DNA of 64,000 nucleotides from Pithys albifrons albifrons (Eukaryota; Chordata; Aves; Passeriformes; Thamnophilidae), in contig NC_092475.1 of NCBI RefSeq assembly GCF_047495875.1, positions 9,824,501 through 9,888,500 of the forward strand. Reading direction: 5' to 3'. Shown in pieces: positions 11,966-43,558 of this stretch. The notes beneath the pieces are model-generated. The model did not search any database. It was not told the DNA's origin and worked only from the letters and a program-made list of their open reading frames with translations. The position numbers were made by a program, and so were the translations under genes. How positions within the stretch are numbered: position 1 is the stretch's first letter; every line of letters starts with the position of its first letter.

Positions 11966-14900
11966 GTAAGTGGGAGTCTCTCTCTGTGCGTTTAACAAGA
12001 TAATGCCTGTTCGAAAGTTGGAGACAATTAAATTATATTGAAATGTAATCAAAGCTGGCAGCAGGAATTAGCTTTGCCACATACAACAGCCTTTGTACCA
12101 TACCAAGATTTTGTACCAAGATGTTTTTGTACCAAACTGTAGAAGGAAACAATAATTTAATTACAGGATAAATGCAAATCAATAGAATTATACTATAGAT
12201 CTTTTGTAAAAACATGTTAAATGTTTACCAGCTGTTGCACAGTTTTTGTCTTTTGCTATAGTGATGTGAGTTCCTTTTACCCTGACAAATGAATGGTGTT
12301 TTACCTCACCCAGCAATGAAAACTGTGTTTGAGACAAAGCCAAGTGTGAGGAGAAACACAAAGGTGTGTTACAGGTAACATGAAGCCAGAATTGAGTCAG
12401 AAGGAGGTACTTAACAAGGATTTCTGCTTTTCTAATGTAGCATTTCAGAGTATACAATTCTCAGCTTTACCAAACAGCAGGCATGGCATTTCATCTACAT
12501 AGAAGTATTTTTAAGGCTGCTCAGGTTAAGGTTTCAGAAGTGGTAAGAGATACCCATCTCTCCAACATCACTGTCACAATGCTGCTGTTCCTGCTGCACG
12601 GAATGGAACGAAGCTATTATGCTTCAGCTGCTGGAAAGGCGCTAAAAGCTTTTCATCTTAAGGGGAATTTATTTATTAATCATTTTTTGACATGCTGCCA
12701 GAATGGAAAGTGAGCTGTCCCTCACCTCAGGAGAATTTTGAAGGTGACAATGTTTTGCAGAGCTGCCAGGCTGCCTGCATGCAGGGTGACACTCCAATTC
12801 CCCAGCTTCTCCTCTGAAATAGCAGACACTTCTGGGAAGGGGTGTAGGACTTTAATTTCAGATTTATTCCCAAGGGAAAAAGGGAGACAGACACACCCAA
12901 AAGCTGGATGAGCAGCAGGCTGTAGCTGAGGGAGGGAAGGCAAAGCAAGACAGGTGAAGAAAGACAAACCCACAAGCAAACAAAAAAAAACAAATCAGAA
13001 AAAAGCAAAGAAACTTATAGAAAAGAAAGAAAAAAATATCTCAAAGGTTCAAAAAGTGGTTCTGAAGAAAACTCTAACATTCAGAGAAGGGAAATGAGAG
13101 AGAGGAAGAAAGTGATAATCAGGGCTGTATCTGAGGAAGAGGAAAGGAAATCAGACCATGTCGGGCTAGGTTTGCATTGACACTGGCACTTAGCTTATAC
13201 AGTAGCTTCCCTGGCACTGATTAAATTTCCTGGTTGGCACTTTCTATAGATGCTGGTGCCACAGTCTCCTGGTACCCTCTGAGAGATGCTTTAGACCATT
13301 TCCTCTATCTAAAACGATCTGACTTGGGATTTGCCTTGAAGGTACTTCGGGGAGAGGCACAGAAAAGGCATGCTTTTTCTAGTTCAAATGAAAAAGGAAA
13401 AAAAAAAGGAAGCAGTAAATTTGCTCTAAAAGCAAAAGCCCTGTAAGTCTCTCAAAGTCCCTTTTTTCATTCTTTTATGCATTCCTTGGCTCTCTGGGGG
13501 TCCAAAGTGATTCTGTAATAGACCAGGAGGTAGGAGATGCCATCCATGAGCACAAGAAGCTCTGCAGGAGTCTGGAGCTACTGTGCTGCTCCCAGGGTAA
13601 CTGATGGGGAAGCTGCTGGTCCCTTGCTGGGAGCACAAGCAGCTGAAAACAGAGACTGGGCTGAGAATGAGTTGGTGACAAGAAACACCTTTTCTCATGT
13701 CTGTCATGGACTTCTGACACTGCCCCTAATTCTGTTATTAACTTCCACAGTGTCAAGGTTGGGCCCACGTGCAAGTCCTTAATTAGTCTCCCCCCGTCAA
13801 TGTTGGATCTACTGTGTTCCAGCAGTAAAGCAGAGCTCACTGCTGATGTTTTCCCTGAGAAAGGCTCCCCCCATCAATAAAACCCACTGCCGGTAAAGTT
13901 CACTTGGACAATCAGAAGCCCAACCAAACCCCTTCCATCTGAAAGCCGCTCCTTTTGCAAGAAAGTATTGTTATATCTTTGGAAGGATTATTTTCCCCCT
14001 TCTTATGGAGATCAAACATCTTTCTGCTCTTTTCTTGTGTAAAATAAGACAGGGAGCAGAGGAACTTGGTATTTTAAAGATTTCTATCCACATTCTTAAA
14101 GAATCTTTTTGTGAGCAAAAGATCAATCGCTTCCCATCAAAACGCAGGAAGAGAAGCATTCACTGAAATACCTTCCTACTGTCCCTCGCTTCCAAGGACA
14201 AAAGTATGGCATTCAGCTCCCAGGGTAGGTGACCTCAGGCCACTCAGTCCTGAGTCATTCGCAGCTCTTCAGCCAGCCCCAGGGCACGAAGCAGCGCAGC
14301 CCGGGCTGCACACACAGCTCGGTCCCTCCCACCTTCCGCTAAAGCTGATGCTCAGAGCTGCTCAGGCACCTGCAGGGTGGCAGTTTAGCCCCCCCCAAAG
14401 GGACATATTCCAGTCCAGTCCCCTCTCCACCCAAGCACGACTGAAGGAACAGTCTGTGTTTTGTTCGGCAGACTAAGCTCAGCACTTGTCTTCGATAAAC
14501 GGCTTTGACAGAGTTACCTCTGTGCCAGTATTACCCCACTGCCCAGGAATTTTATGTGGATTTTCCTGTTTCTCGCAATCTGTGGACTGCCATTGAGGCA
14601 GCCCAGTCAGCTGTTAGGCGTGGACCTTTCCCAGCCATGTGAGCAGACAAAGGTCCCTGGGAGAGGGGAGGGCAGGAGAGATCCCAGAGGCTGGTTCCGG
14701 GTGGTCCAGTGCAGGCAGTGAAGTTGCTTTCAAGTCCCTTCTAACTGCTGCCCTCCATCCAAGTGATTTTACAGCCCATGCAGTGGTCCCTGGAGCTCAC
14801 CCCAGCTCCAGAGAGCTCTCCTTCAACCACAGCAGTGGGACAAGTCCACAAGGGGGTCCCACAGAATTTAACTCTCCTGATCAGCCCTGCCTCCTGACCC

Positions 14901-15125
14901 AAGGGAGGCACACAGCCACTCCTCCAGGAATTGCACTCAGTAGGGAAAAGCTTGGCAAATCAAGAAATTGCTGCATTGGGAAACATCACAGCCACACACA
15001 GAGGCAAATTTCCAGGCCCTTTATGCCAAAAAGTGAGCAGAGGGAACTGAGAACACAAAGGCTGCACTTGGCATCCCCACCTGGCCTGGAGCACCTCACT
15101 GCCCTCAGAATGCTGTGTGTTTTAG
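11966..15125. other. Probable GHRH intron 1
   Basis: Sequence between the candidate 5' UTR exon and the first coding exon. It contains an A-rich stretch near 12980-13050. No exon, RNA gene or clear interspersed repeat was recognised. Confidence 0.5.
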
Positions 15126-15225
15126 GTGACTCCAAAGGATAGAAGATGTTGGATAAGGCCACCCTACTCCTGTTCCTACATTTAGTCACATGCTCTATCT
15201 CCTCTCCTCTCTACCCAGCTCTCAG
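15126..15225 (+). CDS. GHRH: GHRH coding exon 1 (signal peptide)
   Basis: The acceptor gtgtgttttag ends at 15125 and the donor CTCAG|GTAAGT is at 15225/15226. The ATG is at 15146. It encodes residues 1-26 plus two bases of R27, essentially the signal peptide. Bases 15126-15145 are 5' UTR. Confidence 0.9.
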
Positions 15226-18208
15226 GTAAGTGCTGAGTGCTTTATTCACACTGTCACTCCCTGCCTCATCTCTGACCTTGTGCCAAATAAGCATGTGCCA
15301 AATTAGGGTTGAAAGGCAGATGAACTCTAAATGTGTTGCTAAGCCTATTTCTTAATCTTAATTTTTTGGGTACACTGCTAGCCTAGGGGTGGATTTCAAA
15401 GAGATAGGCACCTGATGGAACATTTCAGCCTGAACATTGGTTTTAGAATTGAATGCTGGGTTCCATAAAGGGAAATCTGGCAATCTCCAGAGCAGGTAGC
15501 ACCACCAGCTTCACTACTGATTAAAATTTGTGTCTGCAGGGCAACTGCATTGAAATCAGAACTGCAGGTATTCCATAGCTCAACAGCTGCCTATTAATAT
15601 TTCAAGTATTTTCTTGCCAACTCTTAACAGTTGTATTTCTTTCTACCACTACAAATCAAGAGAAGCACAAAATCAAGCACTGGCTTCTCTAATGTGGATT
15701 TGCAACATCCCATAGAAAATGCTTTGGTTTTGTGTCAAGGCCATGGCTCAATGATACCAGAATCCCTGGAATTTTCCTCAAGGATGCTGGGAGCTCAGCG
15801 AGGGGGAAGTGTGTTAGAGGCAGCTCTATCAATTGTCTCTTCACTGCTGGAGGAGCTTCAGGGCAGTTTCTAGGTGGGAGAGAATGATGGGCAATACTCG
15901 TGTTAGTGATAAGATGGGATGGCAAAAGGAGAAGCAAAAAACAGGAGCATAGGGAATAATGGTCAAGAAGACCGAGCCCTAACTGGCAACTGAGCACATC
16001 TCACAGTATGCCTGGGGTTTGTCTTGCAGGTACAGTCCAGGGCCAGTTGCTGGCAAGGCCATGAACTTCCAACTACAGCACAGCAGCCCAGTGCAGAGGC
16101 AGAACCCCTCTGCAGAGGAACAGGTGGAGGAGGGTTTGTTAGCAGACCCTACTGAGAAAAGGTTTGTACCTCACCTCTCAGTCCTGCTGCTGCAGAATGT
16201 GCTGGTTATGATCTTCCCCCAGCCCAGGAGCAGACCAGCACATCAGTTAGTCCCAGAGCACCACAAAGTCCAGGCTCTGGTGGAAGAACCTGAGCCCTGC
16301 AATGAGAGCAGAAGGCTGGGACTGTGTTGACTCTCACTATTACCCATGTCCAGAGACATGTCCTGCTGTCCCCCACCAGCAGGGACATACTGACAGGGGC
16401 AGGGTCATAGGGCCAGAGCTGCTGCAGGGAACAGAATTTCCCACCGAGCTCTGTGAATCCATCTGCACAGTTGCTAGAGTCTCTTTTCCATCTTTGCCTT
16501 GAAATAGAGCATGGTTATTTCTGTCTGAAGTCCTTAAAACAGTGGGACCAGCCAAGTGGCTTGTGCTTCCCTTACCTGTGGCTTTTCTGGAGTCTGGGTC
16601 TAAGCACAGGCTGGAGACCTGCAGGAGGCTCCTGTGACCCAGACACAGCCATCCCAGGAGGTGATGGTGTTGCTGCAGAGCACAGAAATGTCTCACCCAG
16701 CTTGTCCTCTTCCAGTTTGTGGTTCTTCGCCTGCTTTCCACTGGTTCTCTAACCTCACCTTTGGTTTGCAGGCACTTCTCCTTACTTGTTTTAATGTGGA
16801 CCCTGATTAACAGACATTTTTTGCCTGCTGCCTCCATATCAGGACTGAACCTCTTCAAATCCCTTCATCCCACAACACTAATGCCATCCAATACCCAAAG
16901 GTGTTTGCTGTGGTCACCTGCCACTGATATCAGGACTGTTACACCTGGTGTGTTATTTCTCACCTGGAGGGATCATTGGTGCCTCAGAGAGCACACTGTG
17001 CCTGCCTTTCACCCCTAGGATGCAGCGCCATGCTGATGCCATATTCACTGACAACTACCGGAAATTCCTGGGGCAGATTTCCGCCCGAAAATTCCTACAG
17101 ACCATCATTGGCAAGCGGCTCGGGTAAGCCCCAGCATCCTGCTGTCCTAGGGCTAATGTTTTACTTATTATACTGGGCAGTTTCTTTCCAGCATATAGCA
17201 GGAATAGCTGCCCTTCACTGCAACAGAAGCAATCCCTCCTGCTGTTCCATATCCTGAAGGGCATCCTGCATCCCTACATCTTCGATCCCCCTGATCACAG
17301 CTATCATTATGTAGTCTAATTAATCCTTTCCTCCGAGGGTGTAAGCATCAGATCAGCTTAGAGTTCTACTGTAATATCAACAAGCAACAATATTTGCAAA
17401 TAATAGTTGCAATGATCATTCACTGGTAGGAAACACTTATCCCTGGCCTGGTTTGAACACAGAAAGCAGCCTCTCCACTACCTTTGGCTGGATAGATCAC
17501 TGACTGCCACTAAATAAGATCAACTGGTCAGATATGAGCCAGGTCCAATCTACCTTTTAACAGAGCAGCAGTTCCTTCCTGAAATTAAGCAGAATGGCCC
17601 TAGGCTCAGACCCAGCAGGTTCCCTTGCTCTGCAGCTCAGCCTGAGCCACACTTTGAGCAGGGGACAAAAAAGCATCTCTGAAACAAAGATGTTTCTCAT
17701 CTTCACCAAACAGAAGCAGTGGGAGCAGACCAGGGGAGGGGGTGCAGGAGTTCCTGACAAGGCGCCAGACTGACAGCATCCTGATGGACAGCCGCTACCA
17801 CCAACAGATGGTACTGAGGGACTTCCTGGGAGCTATCCTGCAGAACCAAAGGTAGGTGGGAATCAATTCATTATCTGCTCAGTGCAAGGAATACAAGGTC
17901 CTTATTGCTGTCTGCTTCCAGCTGTGAAGCTACTGGATTAAATATCAATTCAGGTAGTCAGGGAAAGAATAAAGCTCTTACTTGAACCCAAGCAGGGAGC
18001 AGGTAAGGAACAGCCTGTCCTCAGCCAGCCCACTCCACACACAGTGGAGCTGACTTCTCAACCTCATAATGCAGTAGAACAGCAGTGGAAAAATAATTTC
18101 TCTCCTGATCCAAATCACACCATCCCTGTCCTCTTCCTTGACAGGCCTCAGGACATGGACAGCAGTCAGTTAGAAGTCTTTCCCAGCACCCTGGCTAAGC
18201 TCATGTAA
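15146..18208 (+). CDS. GHRH: GHRH, growth hormone-releasing hormone precursor (five coding exons)
   Basis: Secreted hypothalamic peptide hormone of the secretin/PACAP family that stimulates pituitary growth hormone release through the Gs-coupled GHRH receptor. Coding exons are 15146-15225, 16030-16161, 17019-17123, 17714-17851 and 18145-18208: 519 bases, 172 residues, all junctions in phase with GT/AG ends. Residues 1 to about 20 form a signal peptide (MLDKATLLLFLHLVTCSISS). A cryptic propeptide follows to a furin-type R71-M-Q-R74 site. The hormone starts HADAIFTDNYRKF at residue 75. G102-K103-R104 is an amidation and cleavage signal giving a 27-residue amide, and R122-R123 gives a 47-residue form. 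A C-terminal peptide continues to M172. The gene is tail to tail with RPN2. The neighbourhood and hormone sequence exclude its paralogues ADCYAP1 and VIP. Confidence 0.95.
16030..16161 (+). CDS. GHRH: GHRH coding exon 2 (N-terminal propeptide)
   Basis: The acceptor gtcttgcag ends at 16029 and the donor AAAAG|GTTTGT, somewhat weak, is at 16161/16162. It encodes residues 27-70 plus two bases of R71. The acidic, Gln-rich propeptide is the least conserved part. Phase 2 at both ends matches its neighbours. Confidence 0.87.
17019..17123 (+). CDS. GHRH: GHRH coding exon 3 (hormone)
   Basis: The acceptor tttcacccctag ends at 17018 and the donor CTCGG|GTAAGC is at 17123/17124. It encodes the processing site RMQR and hormone residues from H75 to L105, including the diagnostic HADAIFTDNYRK and GQISARKFLQ segments. 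Confidence 0.96.
17714..17851 (+). CDS. GHRH: GHRH coding exon 4 (hormone tail and C-terminal peptide)
   Basis: The acceptor ttcaccaaacag ends at 17713 and the donor CAAAG|GTAGGT is at 17851/17852. It encodes G106 to Q151 plus two bases of R152: the hormone tail, the R122-R123 cleavage site, and the peptide beginning QTDSILMDSRY that resembles a secretin-family module. Confidence 0.9.
18145..18208 (+). CDS. GHRH: GHRH coding exon 5 (C-terminus and stop)
   Basis: The acceptor ctcttccttgacag ends at 18144. It encodes PQDMDSSQLEVFPSTLAKLM and the TAA stop at 18206-18208. The phase fits exon 4. The last exon is the least certain because it has no strongly conserved motif. Confidence 0.8.
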
Positions 18209-21200
18209 ATACTTCTCCCTTTTCCATCTCCCCATGCTGTGGTGAGTAACATTCCCTGCTCAGTCCTGTACATAACACATTGCTGCTGCACTGCTCAAGG
18301 TTTGAAGGCTCTCCTTCAGCAACTCCAGCTCCCACTGCCGTCCATGGAAAAAGGTGCTTGCTCCAATTTGAGGGGAAAAATCTTCCAATCAGTTTTGTTA
18401 AGGACCTAAAACCCTGTTAGTCTGAACAGACAGGCCATGAATGCTGCGAAGCTGCACATGGGTGCCTGGAAACAGGCTTGCAGCAACCCAAAGCAGCCCT
18501 GTAAACCCATCTGAGACGGTGTGCCCAAGGGTCTAAGCCAGGCTAAATACAGACAAATGTCTTTCCCCAGAAGCAAAACTTGCCTTTAGATCCTTGGGAC
18601 ATTTCAGGTTTTCTCTGCACTGAACAGGAGAGAAGTTTTACTGTTTTCTGGACTTCTCACTCCTAAAAGCAGTCACCCGGAACTGGAATTACACTCTAAA
18701 TGTTGCCAGCCCTGATGGACTGAAAGCCAGCAAACAGGTCCATCCTTGGGAATACCTTCACTTGTACAAACATCAGTTGTCCTGTGTGAAGCAACCTCAT
18801 CTTACTCTCCTGTCCCACAGAAAGTAAGCCTGTCCAATGCTGCCAGCACAATAGAAAGGGGTGTGGAGAGACCTGTGTGCACACTAAACAAACAGGGGGT
18901 GGGGATGGGAAGATCAGAACTCTGCATAAATCATGCCTATGGATTCAGCTGAGAGAGCATGGCATTCCAGCATCTCTTGACATGCTTGACTTGGTTACCT
19001 TTTCACAAATAAGGTCAGCCAAGAAAAGCCTCCAAAGGATGAAAAAACTTCTGTATGTCCTCACAAAATTTTGTCTAATTCTCTTTTCCTCCTCCTTTTG
19101 TCTAGAATAATTCAGAGCTCATGGACCTGACTGTACAGTGAGCCCTTCACAGCAGTGAAGACATTCCCAGATGTGAGCAGCTGGAAACTGATGCATACAC
19201 TCCTCAGATCTGACCAAAGGAATGCAGTGCTGATGCACTACTTAATTTACTTCAGTCTTTACAACTTAAACTCTTCTAAATACTTCTTGGTACTGAATTA
19301 GAAAAACCCACCTCTGTGGTTTAACCTCAGGCTGCTTTACACACAGAGACTAAAACAACCCATGCACTTGTAATCCCGGGGATATTCTGTCTTCTAATTA
19401 AGGCTTTCAAATCACTAAGAGTAGCAAAATTTCTGCCAAGTCATCATTCTGTTTGAGGGCCTGATTAATAAACATGAGGCCACCAAAAGGCACCTTTAGG
19501 CAACTCGGTAAATTGATTACAGCCTCCTCTAAATAGATGCTGATGGCACAACCACACACATAGCTTGGATCTGAGCGACATGAGACATGAATCCACACGT
19601 CTCCCACCCATTAGAAACACTGCCATGGGGGCTGCTGCCTCACTTCCTGACACAGAGCCCTGGCAACAGAACTGAGCTCTAAAATCCTCTGCTATGGTTA
19701 ATGCTCAACCTTGAGGCATTCAAACTGAATCCACAGCTCTGCAAGTTAAAGGAGATCCCTGTGCATCAGATTGGGCTGTCACTATGTTTTAACTCAACAT
19801 CCCTTTGAGTGCCATCTCATGGCTCTGAACTCCACTATGACAAGTTACAGCTGTAAATGTTTTCAAAGGAGTAAGTTATTAACCCCATGATGTCATACAG
19901 CTACTTCCTCCCTGTCACTTCAATTTGTTTGTGTAATAGTTATGTCTTCAGAAATGTAAATGACATCAGGATGGGGTCTGCTTTCCCTCCATTAGAGGAA
20001 ATAAAATTGTTCTAAATAAACCTGTCCAACAGCAGGTCAAGATGGCTCTTTTGTTAAGTTAGTTTCTTAATTCCAGGCCCAGAATGGAAGATGCTTCTCA
20101 AAAACAGTGGTCAAGTGCACTGAGGGGGACTCAGAGCTGGGCTAATGAAGGCACCACCTTCAGTACCAGAAACACCACCAGGCTGGAAATACAGTGACAT
20201 GCAAACATGTATTAAGGCCTCTGAAATCATTCCTCCTTGTTCCACAAACAGTTTTTTGATAGTCTGCAGCAGGTACCACCTCATTTCCCCTCAGGTGACC
20301 ATGATTTAGGAGAGTAAGCTCTATTATACTTGAAGATTAGTTCATAACTTGCACCAAATCCCTACCCATTACATCCTCCTGCTCAGGTTTTACAATTCCA
20401 GCACTACAAAAGTATTACAAGCTTGCCCAGCAGGATGGGAAGCACTGAGGGAATATTGAGGGAGATCAATGAAGCTGTGACAGCAGCAAGTGCACTAATG
20501 GGTGACTGTTACCTTTCCATGGGCAGGCAGATCTCAGAGATGTGAGCCATCCTCTGCTTCACAGTAGAGAGACACACAAAAAGAAAAATCATCTGAGTAG
20601 CCTGGCTCAAAATGTGTCTGTAAAGCTGTTCTGTAACTACTAATGCACTTGAAGCCATTAGGACTTATTTCCTCCAAGAAAAGGAATTCTAAAAAATGAA
20701 GCAGCTTCCTAAAGTAGTAAGTAGACATGGCAGCAAAAAAATTTTAATTCCGTTAAGTGGCATAAAAGGCATTTGCAAACACTGGTTTGGATACTCCCAA
20801 TAAAATGAAAAGACCTGTCAAAAACATTTCAGAAAGTATTTGCATGACTAAGTTTGTGTGATTAAACAGCTGGGGGAGTGCAGCTATTTCAAATGAAAGA
20901 CTGTTTTGAAAGTTCAGTTTGCATCAAAATGAGGAAACAAATGCTCAGACTCTGGGAGATTAAATATAAACCCAAATAAAGCAAAGCTGAAAATATCTGC
21001 AAAATAAAAGGCCAAAATATTAAAAACTATCTTTCCTACTGCACACCCAAGGAATTAGAAAATCAAAAGGAATACGCACAGCTTAGAGAAGACAGATCAC
21101 AGAGGCACTCTGTGGTTTCCTTTTGCATATGTGCTGTCTTTGGATAACGTGCTGGAGAGCTCTACAGGCACAGGGAAAGTTCTCTCCTAGCATGAAGCAT

Positions 21201-22614
21201 CAGCAGAAAGAATGTTATAAAACAAAGCTGCTAAGTGAGTAGTAACAAAATATGAGACTCAAAAAATTCACCACAGTGAAAAGGAACTCCAGGGTAAATT
21301 ACTATGAATAGTAGCTTAGTTATTTCTTGCCCAAAACTCCTTTATTCCCAGAGGACTTGAATGTGGCCCGAGATCCAGTGTTTGGAGTGCACAGGAAGTA
21401 AATGAAATTCATTAAAACTCTGTAGGTCCAGCGTAATGTTCAACAAAGAGGCAGGAACTGCTACAAAGTGCAGGAACAGTGAACTAAGTGTGAGTAACCA
21501 CAGTGGGGGAGAAAGTGGATTGTATAAAGTGGAGTCACGTCTCACACCTGTGAAGTGCTTTGGAGGATTCAGCTCCACCCTTTATCCACATACTTACTTG
21601 GTGATACAATTTTTCCTGGTAATTTGATAAAAGTCCTTTGCCAAAAGGCCTTTATAGAAACTACCCTGACATGGGACAAACAGGAGAAAATCTATGGATG
21701 CAGGGGAGGGAGTAACTTTTAAGTTTCCATGTGGAAAATGAGGAGGAGGTTTTGGCCTTTGGTTACTATCAGTGAGTCCAATAAAGCCCAAATCTGCTGC
21801 CTCATGTCTGGCGGTCCCGAAGGAAGTAACTAACTTGGAAATTAGAGCCCGAATAACTCAGAACATGACCACATGGCAGCCAGCAGATTCCTGGCTTTTG
21901 GTTTCATAGAAGGCCAGAGGCAACAACCCCCATCAAAATTGTGTTTGGAGTGAAACGGTTGCCTCCAGAGACTGGAGAGAAAGTGAAACCCTCTGAAGGG
22001 ACCCCCAAACCTGCCAGGCCAGACACAGTCAGGCACACTAGCACCACAGCTGGCTCTCCCTAAGGGCTCCTCCTGCCTGACCAAGGGCCCAGAGCAGCTC
22101 AGCACAGTCTGGAGTGGGAGAGAACAGCCATTAGTGGAGAAATGCTGCCAACAGGGACAGGCAGGAGTGGGAAGTCCCCCCCAACAAACATGTCCCTCTG
22201 GGAAAGGACATGAAAGAACAGGAAGTGTCACACATAGCAGTGACTCACACTTAGAATTACCCACCAGAAAAAGCTCTTTTCATTCCCATGTGAGTCCAGC
22301 TTCCAATCACCGCCTCTGACACAGCCAAAACACAACATTCAGGACCATTCTTTCCTCTTTATTCACAAATCTTTAGGATGAGGAAAGGGTATCTGGGGAA
22401 AGGCAGAACCGTATTTTCTTTTTCCTCTTTCTCGAAAGGAAATTCAAATGTCCTGGGAGAAAAAGGGGGAGGGATCCAGGGAAGAAAGGATTTTCCAGAT
22501 TCATATGAAAAACACTCCAGTAGCATGAACACAATGATGAAAATCAAGATATTTATAAAAGCTTAACTCGCAACCTTTTTACTCAATATGTAAAAAAAAA
22601 TCATCTTCTGCCTT
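18209..22614. other. GHRH 3' UTR and intergenic region to RPN2
   Basis: AT-rich sequence between the convergent ends of GHRH and RPN2. Plus-strand AATAAA hexamers at 19467-19472 and near 20003 and 20017 are possible GHRH polyadenylation signals, but I cannot choose between them. No other gene or clear repeat was recognised. Confidence 0.45.
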
Positions 22615-22700
22615 CCTTTTTTTGGTCTTTCAGTTATTTATTCACTTCTATTCTGAAGGCATTTGCTTTGTTTTTTCACATTTCTCCCATTCTTCTGGTA
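22615..22700 (-). other. RPN2: RPN2 3' UTR with polyadenylation signal
   Basis: On the minus strand the sequence after the stop runs to AATAAA at 22642-22637 (context GAATAAATAAC). Cleavage is expected about 15-25 bp further, near 22615. This would be a very short 3' UTR; longer isoforms reaching further left are possible. Confidence 0.55.
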
Positions 22701-42498
<19,798 letters not shown>

Positions 42499-42799
42499 GA
42501 TGCCGCCCCTGCTCGCGCCACGGCGCCGCTTCCGCCCCGCGCCCGCCCCGCCCCGGCACGCACCATCACTCCGCGAGGGGGGCAGGAGGGACGGCATATT
42601 TTTGCGAGGGTGCCTCAGCCCCGCGGACACCGGCTGAGAACACCGGGAGACTGTGAGAGACAGTGGGAAAAGCGGAGTGGGAAAAGCGGGGCGGGCGGGG
42701 CACCAGGCACCGGAGGCGTCGGGGATACAACGAGGAGCGGCGCCCCCCCCCGGGCGGCAGGAGTGGTACGGACCTCCCGGCAGGCCGCGGGGGCGGGGA

Positions 42800-42818
42800 T
42801 GTGGGCTGCGCTGATTGG
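42800..42818 (-). promoter_or_regulatory. RPN2: ERSE-like element upstream of RPN2
   Basis: On the RPN2 strand the sequence reads CCAAT, nine bases, CCACA. This matches the ER-stress response element CCAAT-N9-CCACG at all but the last base, with exact spacing, about 300 bp upstream of the ATG. It would suit ATF6 plus NF-Y control of an ER glycosylation gene. Activity is inference. Confidence 0.5.
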
Positions 42819-42865
42819 CCGCGGCGCCTTAAAGGGACCGCGCGGGGGAGATGGTGTTGAGTTCG

Positions 42866-42940
42866 CGTCGTGACATGTCATGTCGTGACATATTATGTCA
42901 TGTCGTGACGTGTTATGTTATGTCATGTCATGGCGTTTTC
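42866..42940. repeat. TCATG/TCGTGACATG simple repeat
   Basis: Degenerate array of 'gtcatgtcgtgacat', 'attatgtcatgtcgtgacg' and 'tgttatgttatgtcatgtc' units, at the outer edge of the RPN2 CpG island. It contains TGACGTG at 42906-42912 and several TGACAT and GTCATG cores. Confidence 0.8.
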
Positions 42941-43257
42941 GCACCGTGTACAGCCCTGCCGAGCCGTGCTGTGTCGCACCGTGTCGCGCTGTCCGGCCCT
43001 GTGCTAGCGATGTCGCGCCATGCCGTGCCTGCTCTGTCACTGGCACTGAGCCCCCCGAGACTGGAGTCCCTCGGGATTCAAACAGGGCTCTGAGTCAAAC
43101 TTTGCAGTTTTTTAGCTGTTAGTCAGCAGCGGCAGCTGGGCAGTTGTGACTGAGCAGCATCGTGGGCTTGGCTGAGATGGGAGAGATTTAGGTGGGTGTG
43201 AGGGAAGAGTTCTGGTCCCAGAGGGTGGCCGGACACTGAACTGGCTCCCCAGGGCTC

Positions 43258-43375
43258 CCCCAGCCTGTCTGAGGTCAGGGTTTGGTGGGATTGTTGGGGT
43301 GTCCTGTGCAGGGCCTGGATTCGATGATCCTGGTAAGTTCCTTCCTACTCAGAATATCCTGTGATCTATGACACT
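43258..43375 (+). mobile_element. CR1 LINE 3' end
   Basis: Short plus-oriented CR1 tail: 'ggtgtcctgtgcagggcctgg', 'tcgatgatcctggtaagttcc', 'actcagaatatcctgtgat'. Confidence 0.85.
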
Positions 43376-43558
43376 AATAGTTTGTTTTTAAGGAAAAGAG
43401 AAAACCCCAAGAGGAATGGGCTGTCTGGCCAACAGCCAGCAGGAGGGAAGTCAGCAGAGCTGAGCAGTGATGTGGGAAAGGTAAATCCAGCAGTGGGAGA
43501 TCACAACTCATTGTTCACCTACTCCAAACTGACCCCAGACTCAAATATAGGGAAGAGC

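Noticed and set aside
17960..17975. AATAAA in GHRH intron 4 as the transcript end
   Set aside because: The coding sequence continues in phase into exon 5 beyond it, so it is at most an intronic alternative signal.
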